Part shown: positions 1-9,650 of the stretch, one piece after another
How the letters are laid out: each line of letters begins with the position of its first letter
How positions within the stretch are numbered: position 1 is the first letter of the stretch
Origin: Parabacteroides massiliensis
GTDB lineage: Bacteria > Bacteroidota > Bacteroidia > Bacteroidales > Tannerellaceae
DNA length: 64,000 nt
Direction: 5' to 3'
NCBI RefSeq assembly: GCF_900155425.1
Contig: NZ_LT700189.1
Location: 1,047,787-1,111,786, forward strand
Notes under the pieces: generated by a model
What the model was told of the DNA's origin: nothing
Seen by the model: only the letters and a program-made list of their open reading frames with translations
Database searches by the model: none
Program-made: the position numbers and the translations under genes

Positions 1-1787
1 TGTTCCGGTATTGCAAACTTATTACGGATGAAATCGGCTGTTTCGGCATCTTCTTTACGGACCAGTTCCAATTCTTCACCCATTTCATAATAACCGGTTT
101 CCGTGACCTTCCCTTCTGCCGCCACATTGGCCAACAAACCTAAAGCACGGCGGTTATCGCCCAATCCGTACAACAAGCCACCGGTCGTCGTTGCTTTATC
201 AACCGGAGTCAAACCTTTATAGATCGGGTCTGAAGAGGCCGAACGGGTATCTGCTGCCGTATAATTGAAACTTACCGTCGCCATCGTGTTCTTATCTGCT
301 TTCACCCGAATCCACTCTCCTTTCTCCATCGCACTGAACGGCACGGAGACTGCTTTTCCGGCGTTGACTGTTACCGATTTCAGTGTCTTCCATTCATTAT
401 TGCCTGATTCATCCACTTCGAACGTAAATGTCACGGGCTGCTTGCCTTCGTTTTTCACCCAACCGAAACGATTGGTCCAGCCACTGAACAAAAAGGGCTC
501 GGAAACTTCATTCGCTTTTACGCTCTCTTTCGCCCAGACTGCACCCTCGGCTGTAGCCGGTCCTAATTCGTCAGGCTTTGTCAAAGAGGTGAACCACAAA
601 TTTGAATTGGATTGGCCGGGACCTTCTATGTTGCCCTTCGCTTTTCGTTTATTCAAGAATTCTTTTTGAGCAGAATCGTCACAACCGAAAACCAATTGAT
701 CATTCCAACGGGTAAAATCGCCGATCACCTTCAAATAGGCGGAACGTGGGCGGATTCCGGCAGAATTACCGGCTGTAAACATAGCCGGGAAATGCCAGAA
801 CATCCCGTGCATCGTCATTAAATATTCAGGTTGCGACTCAGTCCCGACATTTCGGATACGCGGCCATTCCGTATTCCAACCATGCGCTCCGTCATAACTG
901 TGGCTGGCTTTAGGCAAACGATAGAAAGACCATCCTTTTTTAGCATCACGCACGCCTAAAATAATCGACTTGTAATCCCATCCGGTCGCCCAAATAGGGT
1001 CTGTCTCAGGATTCGCATTGCCATAGATTCCACCCGGGCCCGTCACTTCGACAAACTGGTTACGACGAACCGTTTTCCAATCCTTTCCGTCCCATTCAGC
1101 CAGAACTCCGGCCTCCACGTCAAACTTTCTCAATGCTTCCTGGGTCCCTTCTCCGTTGTTCGTAAAATACATACGCCCTTGCCCGGAATATAGCCCTTTG
1201 CCATGTACACCCGGCAACAAAGCGTTTACAGGCCCGGCATCCGTATCATTCTTTTTTTGTTTCTTGTTATTTCCATCCTGGTACAGTTCTTTTACCTCAA
1301 GTGTATTTACATCCACCTCATAAAAGCCTTCTTCCATTGTCCCATAATAAATCTTATTGGCAGGATCCGTCAGGTGACGGGCATTTCCGGTATGCCGTCC
1401 AGGCATTACCGTATAAGGTATCACACGGACTTTTCCTGTTTTATCAATCGCATAAGGACCAATGAAAAGTTGATCGCTTTCTTTATGAATCATTCTGTTT
1501 GCAGGTGTGCCACCGATGCTCTCGTCATGTACGATCTGCCGATAATCGGACGTCACCTCATACAATTTATCGGAAGAGCCATTCGGCAAGTGAGGCCCAT
1601 AAGTAACCACCCATAAACGATCGGCCCAAGGCACGACAGCCCCCGTCCCGCATTCGCCCTCATTATTATAATAAGCCAAACGGGGATAAATGCCGGATAT
1701 GGAATCCGGCGCTTTTTTGACATCTTTCTGTGTCGTACAACCGAACAGGGAAAATGCGGCTAATAAACCAACAACATTCAATTTCAT
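1..1787 (-). CDS. PUL lipoprotein of unknown function (3' end outside window)
   Basis: An open frame runs from the ATG at 1787 to the window edge without a stop, giving about 595 residues. The N-terminus MKLNVVGLLAAFSLFGC is a lipoprotein signal peptide with lipobox LFGC, so the product is probably anchored in the outer membrane. The chain is rich in Trp, Tyr and Gly, with phrases such as GPHLPNGSSDKLYEV and YYGTMEEGFYEVDV spaced like blades of a beta-propeller, but I recognise no named family. It follows susD on the same strand behind a terminator-like hairpin, so it is probably the surface glycan-binding or accessory protein of this locus. Function is inferred from position only. Confidence 0.75.
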   Translation of the reverse strand, partial: MKLNVVGLLAAFSLFGCTTQKDVKKAPDSISGIYPRLAYYNNEGECGTGAVVPWADRLWVVTYGPHLPNGSSDKLYEVTSDYRQIVHDESIGGTPANRMIHKESDQLFIGPYAIDKTGKVRVIPYTVMPGRHTGNARHLTDPANKIYYGTMEEGFYEVDVNTLEVKELYQDGNNKKQKKNDTDAGPVNALLPGVHGKGLYSGQGRMYFTNNGEGTQEALRKFDVEAGVLAEWDGKDWKTVRRNQFVEVTGPGGIYGNANPETDPIWATGWDYKSIILGVRDAKKGWSFYRLPKASHSYDGAHGWNTEWPRIRNVGTESQPEYLMTMHGMFWHFPAMFTAGNSAGIRPRSAYLKVIGDFTRWNDQLVFGCDDSAQKEFLNKRKAKGNIEGPGQSNSNLWFTSLTKPDELGPATAEGAVWAKESVKANEVSEPFLFSGWTNRFGWVKNEGKQPVTFTFEVDESGNNEWKTLKSVTVNAGKAVSVPFSAMEKGEWIRVKADKNTMATVSFNYTAADTRSASSDPIYKGLTPVDKATTTGGLLYGLGDNRRALGLLANVAAEGKVTETGYYEMGEELELVRKEDAETADFIRNKFAIPE

Positions 1788-1814
1788 ATCATCTACTGTT
1801 TTAGGTAAAATATC

Positions 1815-1866
1815 AAAAAAAGGGCTTCTCATATTTCTATATGATAATATATAAACAGAGAAGCCC
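1815..1866 (-). terminator. Intercistronic hairpin with T-run after susD
   Basis: On the minus strand a 9-bp perfect stem (GGGCTTCTC with GAGAAGCCC, plus coordinates 1858-1866 and 1822-1830) is followed by seven T (1815-1821). It sits between susD and the next lipoprotein. The loop is 27 nt and AT-rich. It probably works as a partial terminator that lowers expression of the downstream gene relative to susCD. Confidence 0.6.
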
Positions 1867-1917
1867 CAATATATCGACTATACCCTATTAATCAAATTAT
1901 TTTAACTTCAAAAAACA

Positions 1918-3711
1918 TTACCATTTCGGATTTTGTGACAGATTTTCATTGATAAGTCTATCTGCAGCAGGTACCGGCCACAAATAATCGCGGCTTTCAT
2001 CGAATTTACGTTCTGTTGCCACAGTGATATATCCCTTTTCCGCCATTTCGCTTAAATCGGCAATGCCGTCTTCATCGATCTGCGGAATGCCGCCTATCGG
2101 ATAGTTACCATCTTTCCAGTTCTGAATCAACTGTTTGTATTCAGCAGAAACGGCATTTTCATCGCCACCCCAAGAGGTACTGCCGGACCATGCACGATTC
2201 AAGAAATAAATCGGACGGTTAAAAACTTTACCGGCAATCTTCCAACGGATCAAATCGCTATAACGATGACCTTCCCAAGCCATTTCAATGAAACGCTCGG
2301 TACGGATGATCGTACGTAGCTGTTGCTGCGTTCCTTCCGTTACTCTCGGATACTCAAGGCCTGTTCCGTTGTAAGCTCTTTCACGCAATTTATTGATCGT
2401 TGCATCCAGCACTTCTTGGCTACATTGGTTCATCTCATTCATCGCTTCAGCATACATCAACAAGACATCGCCATAACGCAGCATGGGATAAGTAGTCGGT
2501 GCACCCGCTTTACCATTTTCCAAAAACGATTCATCGATATATTTTTTAAACAACAAACCGGTGTATGAAGCATGTTCCGCTCTTGCTTTAGAATCATTAT
2601 TCCCTACTTGCGCTCCGTCAGAAATTCTTTGGACGGTTGTTTTTATGGGAGATGGAGAATATTCATAGCCTAACCATTTATAATCCTGCGGATCATACGT
2701 TCCATCCAGCACGCTTTTGTTGTATGCTGTCGCAAAAGGCACAATCGTCATTGCCATACGTGGATCCCGGTTCTCAAAAAAGTCTTTCGGGTTGTAAAGC
2801 GGAGATTCGTCGATCGGTTTGCCGTCAATGCAAGGATAAGCACAAACCAATTCATAAGACGGAGCCTTTTGTCCACCCCATCCGCCTGAAAGACGAGAGA
2901 TGCAATTCAGGACATCAGATGCAGCCCAATAATAGTTCTTCAACGTCACATCCCCACGGAAGAAGAAAATCCATTCGTCAGACCAAGAAGCCGTAAACAA
3001 ATCCCGATAGTTGGCATGCAATTTATATACATTCAAATCCATGCAATTCTTGGCCGCTACGGCAGCGGTAGCGTAATCTTCATTATAAATGGCGATTCTC
3101 GCTTTAAATGCATAAGCAGCCCCTTTCGTGGCACGCTGGATACCTGAATAACTATTCGGCAAACGTTCCGCTGCCTTGTCCAAGCATTCGTAGCTGTAAG
3201 CCAACACATCGGCTTTCGGAGAACGGGAAGCGGTGTAAGCTTCCTCCAGGCTCATGCCCTCTTTGTCCAGGATCGCATCACCCCAATGGAAAGCCAGCAT
3301 ACCGTAAGCATATCCTAAATAGAAATAGGCTTCACCTTCATATTGGGCTATATCTTTTTCCGACACGCCCATAGCACGTGCACGATCCATATTTTTGATT
3401 ATACGCAAAGCACGAGCGATGCCTTTATAATAGTTTTCCCAACGTTTGGCAATCGTTCCGTCTTCAGATGTCAATGTCCCGTTATTCACAGCCGATGTTG
3501 TGTTTCGGGCAGTCACATCATCTCCCCATGTCATATCGTCAATCGGGAAAAAATCCGTACGATAGAAATCATTCAAAGACATTTCTATTTCTGCCTGAGA
3601 AGAATACCAATTCTCGCTTGATCCTTCAGAAAGAGGATTTAAATTAAGATCGACACACGACATGAGCATGAATAGAGATGCGGTACATATAGAAAGTTTT
3701 ATCTTTTTCAT
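1918..3711 (-). CDS. SusD/RagB family starch-binding-type lipoprotein
   Basis: Outer-membrane lipoprotein that captures glycan at the cell surface and acts as the lid of the SusC transporter. The 597-residue length is typical. The signal peptide ends in lipobox LMSC at about residue 19, followed by the usual DLNLNPLSEGS. The N-terminal TPR-like helices hold a GEAYFYLGYAYGML segment, and the C-terminal half holds YPMLRYGDVLLMYAEAMNE and ERFIEMAWEGHRYSDLIRW, both hallmarks of the RagB/SusD family. It lies 12 bp downstream of susC and is surely cotranscribed with it. The glycan bound cannot be told from sequence. Confidence 0.96.
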   Translation of the reverse strand: MKKIKLSICTASLFMLMSCVDLNLNPLSEGSSENWYSSQAEIEMSLNDFYRTDFFPIDDMTWGDDVTARNTTSAVNNGTLTSEDGTIAKRWENYYKGIARALRIIKNMDRARAMGVSEKDIAQYEGEAYFYLGYAYGMLAFHWGDAILDKEGMSLEEAYTASRSPKADVLAYSYECLDKAAERLPNSYSGIQRATKGAAYAFKARIAIYNEDYATAAVAAKNCMDLNVYKLHANYRDLFTASWSDEWIFFFRGDVTLKNYYWAASDVLNCISRLSGGWGGQKAPSYELVCAYPCIDGKPIDESPLYNPKDFFENRDPRMAMTIVPFATAYNKSVLDGTYDPQDYKWLGYEYSPSPIKTTVQRISDGAQVGNNDSKARAEHASYTGLLFKKYIDESFLENGKAGAPTTYPMLRYGDVLLMYAEAMNEMNQCSQEVLDATINKLRERAYNGTGLEYPRVTEGTQQQLRTIIRTERFIEMAWEGHRYSDLIRWKIAGKVFNRPIYFLNRAWSGSTSWGGDENAVSAEYKQLIQNWKDGNYPIGGIPQIDEDGIADLSEMAEKGYITVATERKFDESRDYLWPVPAADRLINENLSQNPKW

Positions 3712-3723
3712 ATCACTATAAAT

Positions 3724-6700
3724 TTAAAATTTAACATTAGCGCCAAATGTAAAAGAAGTGGATATAAAGTCGGAACTTGCGCCTATTTCCGGATCCCATC
3801 CTTTAGGATAATGGCTTATAGCTGGAAGATCGTTTATTGTAGCGTATATCCGAAGCCCTCTGATGAAACACTTATCCATAAGTTTCTGTGGCAACGAATA
3901 TCCCAATGTGATGTTCTTGACACGGAAATAAGCTCCGTTGAACAACCAATAATCAGACCCTGTATAAGTATTGGTCGTATTGGTATAGGTCAGACGAGGA
4001 TATTTGGCATTCCTGTTCTGGTCTTCCGTATTATGCTGGCTCCAATAGTTGCCCAACACAAGAGAGGGCACGGCTCCCCATTGTTCTTTCAACGGTTGAA
4101 TCCAAGCTGAATTAAAGAGTACATTCTGATGTCCTACGCCTTGGAAAGAAAGCGAGAAGTCCCAATCCTTCCAACCCAAGGAAAGATTTCCTCCAAACTG
4201 AAACTCCGGCAAGGAATTGCCCAAACGGACTTTATCATCTGCATTGATAACGCCATCTCCGTTCACATCGACATATTTAATATTACCGGCCTTATCGTTA
4301 GCCGTGAGTGTCGGATACTTGTTTCCTTCCGAATCATACAGATCTGCATCTGTAATAAACAGGCCGTCGGTCTTATACATGAACCACTCATAATAATAAG
4401 AACCTTCTTCATAAATCTTATTGCCATCGATCGTTCTTCTGTCTCCTAAATAGCCCATTTTCGAACGATAGTCGGACAGATTGAAGGATACGCCATAAGA
4501 GATATCACCAATCTGGTCACGCCAACCGGCTTCAAACTCCCAACCGTGCGTGTACATATCACCGGCATTTTGCTTCGGTGCGGAGAATCCGGCATAAGAG
4601 GGGAAACCTAACGTCAAAAGCATATCAGATGTTTTCTTGTAATAGTAATCTCCCGTCAAAGTCAAACGATTGTTCAGCAAAGTAAGATCAACACCAACGT
4701 CATAAGTCGTCGTCGTTTCCCACGTAATGTTGTTGAATGCATAATAATATTGCGCTGCGTTTTGTATGGCTGTCACCGACTGGGAACCCTTGTCATACAT
4801 ATAACTGTTTCCGAAATTGATAGCGGCCTGATATGGGAATTCAGAATCACTGATACGCTCATTTCCCAATGAACCAATAGAAGCACGTACTTTCAAATAA
4901 TCGATCTGTTTGTTTTTGGGGAACCAAGGTTCGCTTGAAACAACCCAACCTGCCGATATGGAAGGGAACACGCCCCAACGGTAGTCAGCAGCAAAACGAG
5001 AAGAGGCATCTGCGCGGACATTCGCCTGTAACATATACCGGTCTTTGTATGAATACATGGCACGTCCGAATACAGATTGATAAGCATTGTGGCCTGCATT
5101 GCCTGAGTTATATTGGTAATCTTCCGGCCCAAGATTCAAATAAGGATAAGTATCCAATTCATAATTGTTTCTCGACGCGCCCAAATTTTCCCATTTATAT
5201 TTGTAACCTTCATATCCGACCATTGCATTCAAAGAATGATCATTCCATCTGTTCTGGTAATTGGCATAGAACTGATAGGTACGGCTTTGCGTTATATTTC
5301 GTGTTTCACTAAGAGATGTAGTCTTATTGTTTTGTGCAGCAATGGTGCTTCCGTCTTCATAATACACATTCACTGCTTTTACAAACTTTTTCCCTGTTAA
5401 AAACGAATATCGGGGAGCAAAAACAGCCGAAAGCGTCAATCCCTTGATCGGAGTCAAATCCAATTGGGCCTTTCCACCGAATTTATAATAATTATTCTTG
5501 TCCGTTCCTCCTTCATTGAGCATAGCCAACGGGTTGGCTCCGGATTTCACATCAGCATAGCGTCCGTCTTCCCAATAAGGATTGTAATAGGGAGCAGTCA
5601 GATAAGCCCAATAAACAGGATTGATGGTTGCAGGAGATACACTCTTCGAAGTAGAAAAATCGATATCGATATTGGCACGGATCCAGGAATTGATCTTATA
5701 ATCGTTGTTGACTCGACCTGCATAGCGTTCATACGACTTATTTGCATAATATCCATCTGCCGTCTGGTAATTGAACGAAAATTTGGATTGCAACTTATCC
5801 GTGCCGCCTGAAACATTAAAGTTATGCTGTTGATGAGAAGTTGTATTTTTCAACAACAAATCGGCCCAATCCGTATCCGGATAATGATAGGGATCCGTTG
5901 CGTTGTTAGCCATCCAGGAGTTAATGGTTTCCTGCGAATACTGCGAATATGGGTTAGACGCACCATCGTTCCACTTAATCTCATTTTGAACATTCATCCA
6001 ATCGATCACATTCCCGTTTGTCGGCCGAGCAGTCGGTTTGTCAATGGAATATTCATAATTGTAATCCAAATTGAATTTATTCTCTTTGGCTCTCTTGGTC
6101 GTGATCAATATGACACCTGCTGCTGCACGGGACCCGTAGATAGAGGCCGAAGCGGCATCTTTCAAAACACTCATGGTCTCTACATCTGAAGCTACGACAT
6201 CATTCAACGAGCCTGGCACACCGTCAATAATAACAAGCGGATCATTATTGGAAAGTGTCGTGACACCACGGACACGTATGGTTGCCGAACTACCGGGACC
6301 ACCGGAAGAACGCGTCACCTCCACTCCTGAAATCTGCCCCTGCATAGCCGTAGACAGCATTTGAGTAGAACGCTCTGTCAGAGAAGTCCCCTTGATACTG
6401 GAGATCGGACCGGTCAAATCACCCTTACGTGCCGAACCATAACCAATCACCACAACTTCATCCAACAATTCCGCATCTTCTTTCATTGTTATAGACACGG
6501 CTGTTTTATTTTTTACAGATATTTCACTCTGAATGTATCCTATATAGGAAACTATTAATGTTGCATCTGATGCAACATCAAGGGAAAACTTCCCTTCGGC
6601 ATCCGTAATCGTTCCGTTCGTTGTTCCTTTCTCAATCACGTTGGCGCCAATAACCGGTAGACCTGATTCATCTAAGACAACTCCCGTTATTACTTTCTGA

Positions 6701-7089
6701 TTCTGCTGCACACCTGTCAAAGAAGAACTTTCCGAAGCCTTGATTAATACCTGGCGATCAATTATCTGATACTTATATCCTGTATTATTCAATACCTGAT
6801 CCAGTACTTCTTCCAGTGTCGCATTTTTAGCATTAACACTTGCAATTTTATTAACGTTTACACGATTGTCGTTAAAGAAGAATGTAAATTCACTGCTTTT
6901 TTCAATTTCTCTAAGGATTTCGATAATGCTGCTGTTCTGTTTGTTGATCGATACCTTGTAACTCTGCGCATAGGTAGAGGCAGAAATGCAACATGCAACT
7001 CCTAACGAAAATAAGGTTGTGATCTTCATGATACGTTTAGTTTTTCTAAATAATGGGATACAATAATCCCTGCCACTGTTTTTTTTCAT
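3724..7089 (-). CDS. SusC/RagA family TonB-dependent outer-membrane transporter with STN domain
   Basis: TonB-dependent importer of oligosaccharides. I take the start at 7089 (MKKNSGRDYC, 1121 residues); the frame is open 12 codons further up, but those codons read as leader. A long N-terminal extension leads to the signal sequence MKITTLFSLGVACCISASTYAQ. Then come an STN (secretin/TonB N-terminal) domain, a carboxypeptidase-regulatory-like domain (VITGVVLDESGLPVIGANV), the conserved LDEVVVIGYG segment, the plug and a 22-strand barrel ending in FTFGANVKF. The STN domain is the part that contacts a FecR anti-sigma factor, and a fecR gene lies directly upstream. The substrate is unknown. Confidence 0.96.
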   Translation of the reverse strand: MKKNSGRDYCIPLFRKTKRIMKITTLFSLGVACCISASTYAQSYKVSINKQNSSIIEILREIEKSSEFTFFFNDNRVNVNKIASVNAKNATLEEVLDQVLNNTGYKYQIIDRQVLIKASESSSLTGVQQNQKVITGVVLDESGLPVIGANVIEKGTTNGTITDAEGKFSLDVASDATLIVSYIGYIQSEISVKNKTAVSITMKEDAELLDEVVVIGYGSARKGDLTGPISSIKGTSLTERSTQMLSTAMQGQISGVEVTRSSGGPGSSATIRVRGVTTLSNNDPLVIIDGVPGSLNDVVASDVETMSVLKDAASASIYGSRAAAGVILITTKRAKENKFNLDYNYEYSIDKPTARPTNGNVIDWMNVQNEIKWNDGASNPYSQYSQETINSWMANNATDPYHYPDTDWADLLLKNTTSHQQHNFNVSGGTDKLQSKFSFNYQTADGYYANKSYERYAGRVNNDYKINSWIRANIDIDFSTSKSVSPATINPVYWAYLTAPYYNPYWEDGRYADVKSGANPLAMLNEGGTDKNNYYKFGGKAQLDLTPIKGLTLSAVFAPRYSFLTGKKFVKAVNVYYEDGSTIAAQNNKTTSLSETRNITQSRTYQFYANYQNRWNDHSLNAMVGYEGYKYKWENLGASRNNYELDTYPYLNLGPEDYQYNSGNAGHNAYQSVFGRAMYSYKDRYMLQANVRADASSRFAADYRWGVFPSISAGWVVSSEPWFPKNKQIDYLKVRASIGSLGNERISDSEFPYQAAINFGNSYMYDKGSQSVTAIQNAAQYYYAFNNITWETTTTYDVGVDLTLLNNRLTLTGDYYYKKTSDMLLTLGFPSYAGFSAPKQNAGDMYTHGWEFEAGWRDQIGDISYGVSFNLSDYRSKMGYLGDRRTIDGNKIYEEGSYYYEWFMYKTDGLFITDADLYDSEGNKYPTLTANDKAGNIKYVDVNGDGVINADDKVRLGNSLPEFQFGGNLSLGWKDWDFSLSFQGVGHQNVLFNSAWIQPLKEQWGAVPSLVLGNYWSQHNTEDQNRNAKYPRLTYTNTTNTYTGSDYWLFNGAYFRVKNITLGYSLPQKLMDKCFIRGLRIYATINDLPAISHYPKGWDPEIGASSDFISTSFTFGANVKF

Positions 7090-7096
7090 AACTTTG
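7089..7096 (+). promoter_or_regulatory. Candidate promoter -7 element for an antisense RNA
   Basis: TAACTTTG is an exact match to the Bacteroidota -7 element TAnnTTTG. It is on the plus strand and overlaps the start codon of the minus-strand susC gene. No good -33 TTTG lies 19-21 bp upstream, which lowers confidence. It is about 80 bp upstream of a plus-strand terminator. Confidence 0.45.
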
Positions 7097-7102
7097 TAAT
7101 AG

Positions 7103-7208
7103 TTTTTGATGAATAATAAATGCAAGTCTTTGGCTTGGACTCCTTACGACAAGCATTTTTGAAAACTCTCTGATTGGAAGGTGCTTGCCGGCATCTTCCA
7201 ATTTTTTT
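7103..7208 (+). ncRNA. Candidate cis-encoded antisense sRNA of the susC leader (DonS-like)
   Basis: A transcript starting about 7 nt after the TAACTTTG box would be about 106 nt long. It would end at a strong terminator: a 12-bp stem (7173-7184 with 7191-7202, one G-T pair), a 6-nt loop and seven T (7202-7208). It is antisense to the 5' leader of susC, in the gap between the anti-sigma gene and susC. Cis-encoded sRNAs at this position and orientation (DonS in Bacteroides fragilis and relatives) repress their loci. The architecture is seen in the sequence; expression and function are inferred. Confidence 0.5.
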
Positions 7209-7260
7209 GAAGGCTAACTTTTTTATTCCATAGGCATTAGAATTTAATTATTATAATAAG

Positions 7261-8241
7261 TTATTTTAAAGTCAATATATAATCGCCGTTCTCCACCTCT
7301 TTATACAGCAATGGGGAGGATACCTTTATCATAAAAAGTATCCGTTCCAGCGATTCGTCTCTCACCTTGAAAGTAAACCGGTATTTGTCTGCGAGGTCTT
7401 TCTGGCACATCACCTTTCTGCCATACCATTGTTCGAGGCGCGGGATGATCATGGATAGTTTTTCGTTTTCGAAACTCAGCATCTTTTGTTTGCGCCAAGC
7501 GGTATATTTATCGGCATCAACAATTTGTTTGGTGACTTTTCCGGTTTGACGGTCCATCAAGATTTTTTCATTGGGAGAGACAAGGTATTCCTGCATTTTA
7601 TCTGTTTCTTTGTCCGCTATGCTAACTTTGATCTTGCCATTCAGAAGAATCGTTTCTATCTTGTTTTCCATATCGTAGCTGAAGAGTTCGAACGCGGTTC
7701 CCAATGCCTCTACGCTCATATCCTCGGTGTGGACGATAAAAGGTTTTTCGCGGTTCTTCGCCACATCGAAAAAGGCTTGCCCGTTTAATGTGATCTCGCG
7801 CGTCTTACCGGAGAAACGGGCAGGATAAGTCAAACGGCTGCCCGGTCCCATCTGCACTTTCGTCCCGTCCGGCAAAGAGACGGATTCCATATTCTGGATT
7901 CCGGAACTTACAACATACATCAGGACATTCGCCCTGTCCTGCAACGCGAAATAAGCAACTCCGGCCACCCCTAATACCAGCAAGACGGAGGCAACCATGC
8001 TATATACCTTATAAAACGCAACTTTCCGTCCTTCGCCCTGTTGCCAGACTGTCCTGCAAATATTCCGCCAGATAGACGGTTCGTCCGGGCAATCGCTTCT
8101 CTCTGCATCCGGAGCGTTATCCCATTGCCACTCCATTTTTTTCGTCACCCGGCGAGACGACTGCAAGGCTATGCGCTCTTCTTCGGTCAGCGCATCCTGC
8201 ATCAGTTTCTTCAATATATATTTTTTGTCTTCGTATTCCAT
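7261..8241 (-). CDS. FecR family anti-sigma factor
   Basis: Inner-membrane anti-sigma factor that relays the state of the SusC transporter to an ECF sigma factor. I choose the start at 8241 (MEYEDKKYILKKLM, 326 residues), because a promoter box lies 14 bp before it and the longer frame would begin upstream of that promoter. Order of parts: cytoplasmic anti-sigma domain, one membrane segment at about residues 75-95 (VASVLLVLGVAGVAYFAL), the FecR domain (VSLPDGTKVQMGPGSRLTY, GQAFFDVA), and a C-terminal DUF4974 segment. Unusually, no ECF sigma gene sits beside it: the upstream gene encodes an outer-membrane protein. The partner sigma must be encoded elsewhere or be lost. Confidence 0.93.
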   Translation of the reverse strand: MEYEDKKYILKKLMQDALTEEERIALQSSRRVTKKMEWQWDNAPDAERSDCPDEPSIWRNICRTVWQQGEGRKVAFYKVYSMVASVLLVLGVAGVAYFALQDRANVLMYVVSSGIQNMESVSLPDGTKVQMGPGSRLTYPARFSGKTREITLNGQAFFDVAKNREKPFIVHTEDMSVEALGTAFELFSYDMENKIETILLNGKIKVSIADKETDKMQEYLVSPNEKILMDRQTGKVTKQIVDADKYTAWRKQKMLSFENEKLSMIIPRLEQWYGRKVMCQKDLADKYRFTFKVRDESLERILFMIKVSSPLLYKEVENGDYILTLK

Positions 8242-8254
8242 TTTAATCGCTTTA

Positions 8255-8262
8255 CAAATATA
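8255..8262 (-). promoter_or_regulatory. Promoter -7 element of fecR
   Basis: On the minus strand TATATTTG matches TAnnTTTG exactly, 14 bp upstream of the fecR ATG at 8241. No clear -33 TTTG is present at the right spacing. It suggests that fecR is transcribed on its own and not from an upstream sigma gene. Confidence 0.5.
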
Positions 8263-8381
8263 AATACACGCAAGCGATTCTTTCCCCCTATCCGATACGA
8301 AAAAAAAATACAAATTATTTTTGCAGTACTGTTTTTCATCCTGCCCCAAGCGGGCAAAAAAGCAAGAAAGCTATTAAACTC

Positions 8382-9632
8382 TTAGAATTTCTTTATAAGG
8401 AAAGACGGATTCACCCTCAGATAAATCCCGGCTGAGAAACTGGTTTTGGCTGGCGATTTATAGCCATCCTGTCCCGTACCGCGAAAAACGACAGGCAGAT
8501 GTTCGTATATATCCAAATCGATGCCCAATGAAAAACCTTTTGCCAGTTCACGCGAATACTCCAGACCCAAATAGGCACAGGAAGGATCATCGAAGGTAAG
8601 ACCTTCATCGGATGTCGAGACAGCTCCATAAAACGGACTGCCGAACATGGATATAAACTGATGGCATCTCCAGTAGGAAGTCTTCACACGGAAATCATAA
8701 ATATCGGCTGACGCGCGTACATATATACCATAACCTTTATCGAATGGCCATATCTTACCGGCCTGTTGATAATAACCGGTAGCATCCAATTCCACATTTA
8801 CTTTTTTGAATATCTTATGGCCTGTGTTCCATACGCCTCCAAATCCGACCGCCCCATTCATCAATGTCTGGACAGAATTGGTTTGGATCGTGTCGATCTC
8901 CCCTCCCCGATGCTGAGCCAAAACCTGCAAAGGCGCATAGAAATGAAAACGTGAATCCGGATCGTTAAACTTGAAACGGGCAGACAATCCGACCGTAAAG
9001 GCTTCCTGATGGACATCTTTCCTGAAAATAAAACTTTCCCAATTCACCCATGCATCCAAATCGAACCGGCGGGAATTATATAACAATTGCAATCCCATCT
9101 CCGGATCGGCAAGCATATTCAATTCCGGATTGTACAACGGTTCTATCAGATTATGGTTGGCCGCTCCATACAAATCGCCCAGCACGATATTCACATGGTC
9201 GGATAAGGCCACCTGCGCCCGGAACCAGGGAAGTGCATGAAAACCTTTCTGATACTGATCTCCTTTCCAATATGCAATATCCTGATAAGCCATATTCGGA
9301 TAGCGATTCGCCCCCCAAAAACGTTGCAGATGCACACCGGCTTCGAGTTTCAGCATTTCCAACGGATAATAGACCGCCTTTGCCTGCAACCAAAGCCCCG
9401 GCAACGTATAACCTTTCATAAACGAACCGGCATACTCATCATCTTTAAAGAAACTCAGGTTATCTATTTCGACCGAAAGTTCTCCTTTCTTTTCCGGATC
9501 GATCCGATAATCCGTTTTGAAAACACGGTCCGGAATCTGGGCATGAAGTGTATGAACAAACGAAGTTCCCGCCAAACAGAACAGGAAACACAGGCCTAAG
9601 CGCAAACAGGGAATGTGTAAAAAACTTTTCAT
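8382..9632 (-). CDS. Outer-membrane beta-barrel protein of unknown function
   Basis: Secreted protein of 416 residues from the ATG at 9632 (MKSFLHIPCLRLGLC), with a signal peptide ending near VHTLHAQ. The remainder alternates short polar and aromatic stretches (SVEIDNLSFFKDDEYAGSF, LGLEYSRELAKGFSLGIDL) and ends in FSAGIYLRVNPSFLIKKF, typical of a large outer-membrane barrel with an aromatic C-terminal residue. I do not recognise a named family. It lies between the RRM gene and fecR on the same strand, with a possible own promoter, so membership of the PUL is doubtful. Confidence 0.8.
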   Translation of the reverse strand: MKSFLHIPCLRLGLCFLFCLAGTSFVHTLHAQIPDRVFKTDYRIDPEKKGELSVEIDNLSFFKDDEYAGSFMKGYTLPGLWLQAKAVYYPLEMLKLEAGVHLQRFWGANRYPNMAYQDIAYWKGDQYQKGFHALPWFRAQVALSDHVNIVLGDLYGAANHNLIEPLYNPELNMLADPEMGLQLLYNSRRFDLDAWVNWESFIFRKDVHQEAFTVGLSARFKFNDPDSRFHFYAPLQVLAQHRGGEIDTIQTNSVQTLMNGAVGFGGVWNTGHKIFKKVNVELDATGYYQQAGKIWPFDKGYGIYVRASADIYDFRVKTSYWRCHQFISMFGSPFYGAVSTSDEGLTFDDPSCAYLGLEYSRELAKGFSLGIDLDIYEHLPVVFRGTGQDGYKSPAKTSFSAGIYLRVNPSFLIKKF

Positions 9633-9650
9633 CAACTGCAAATTTAAGTA

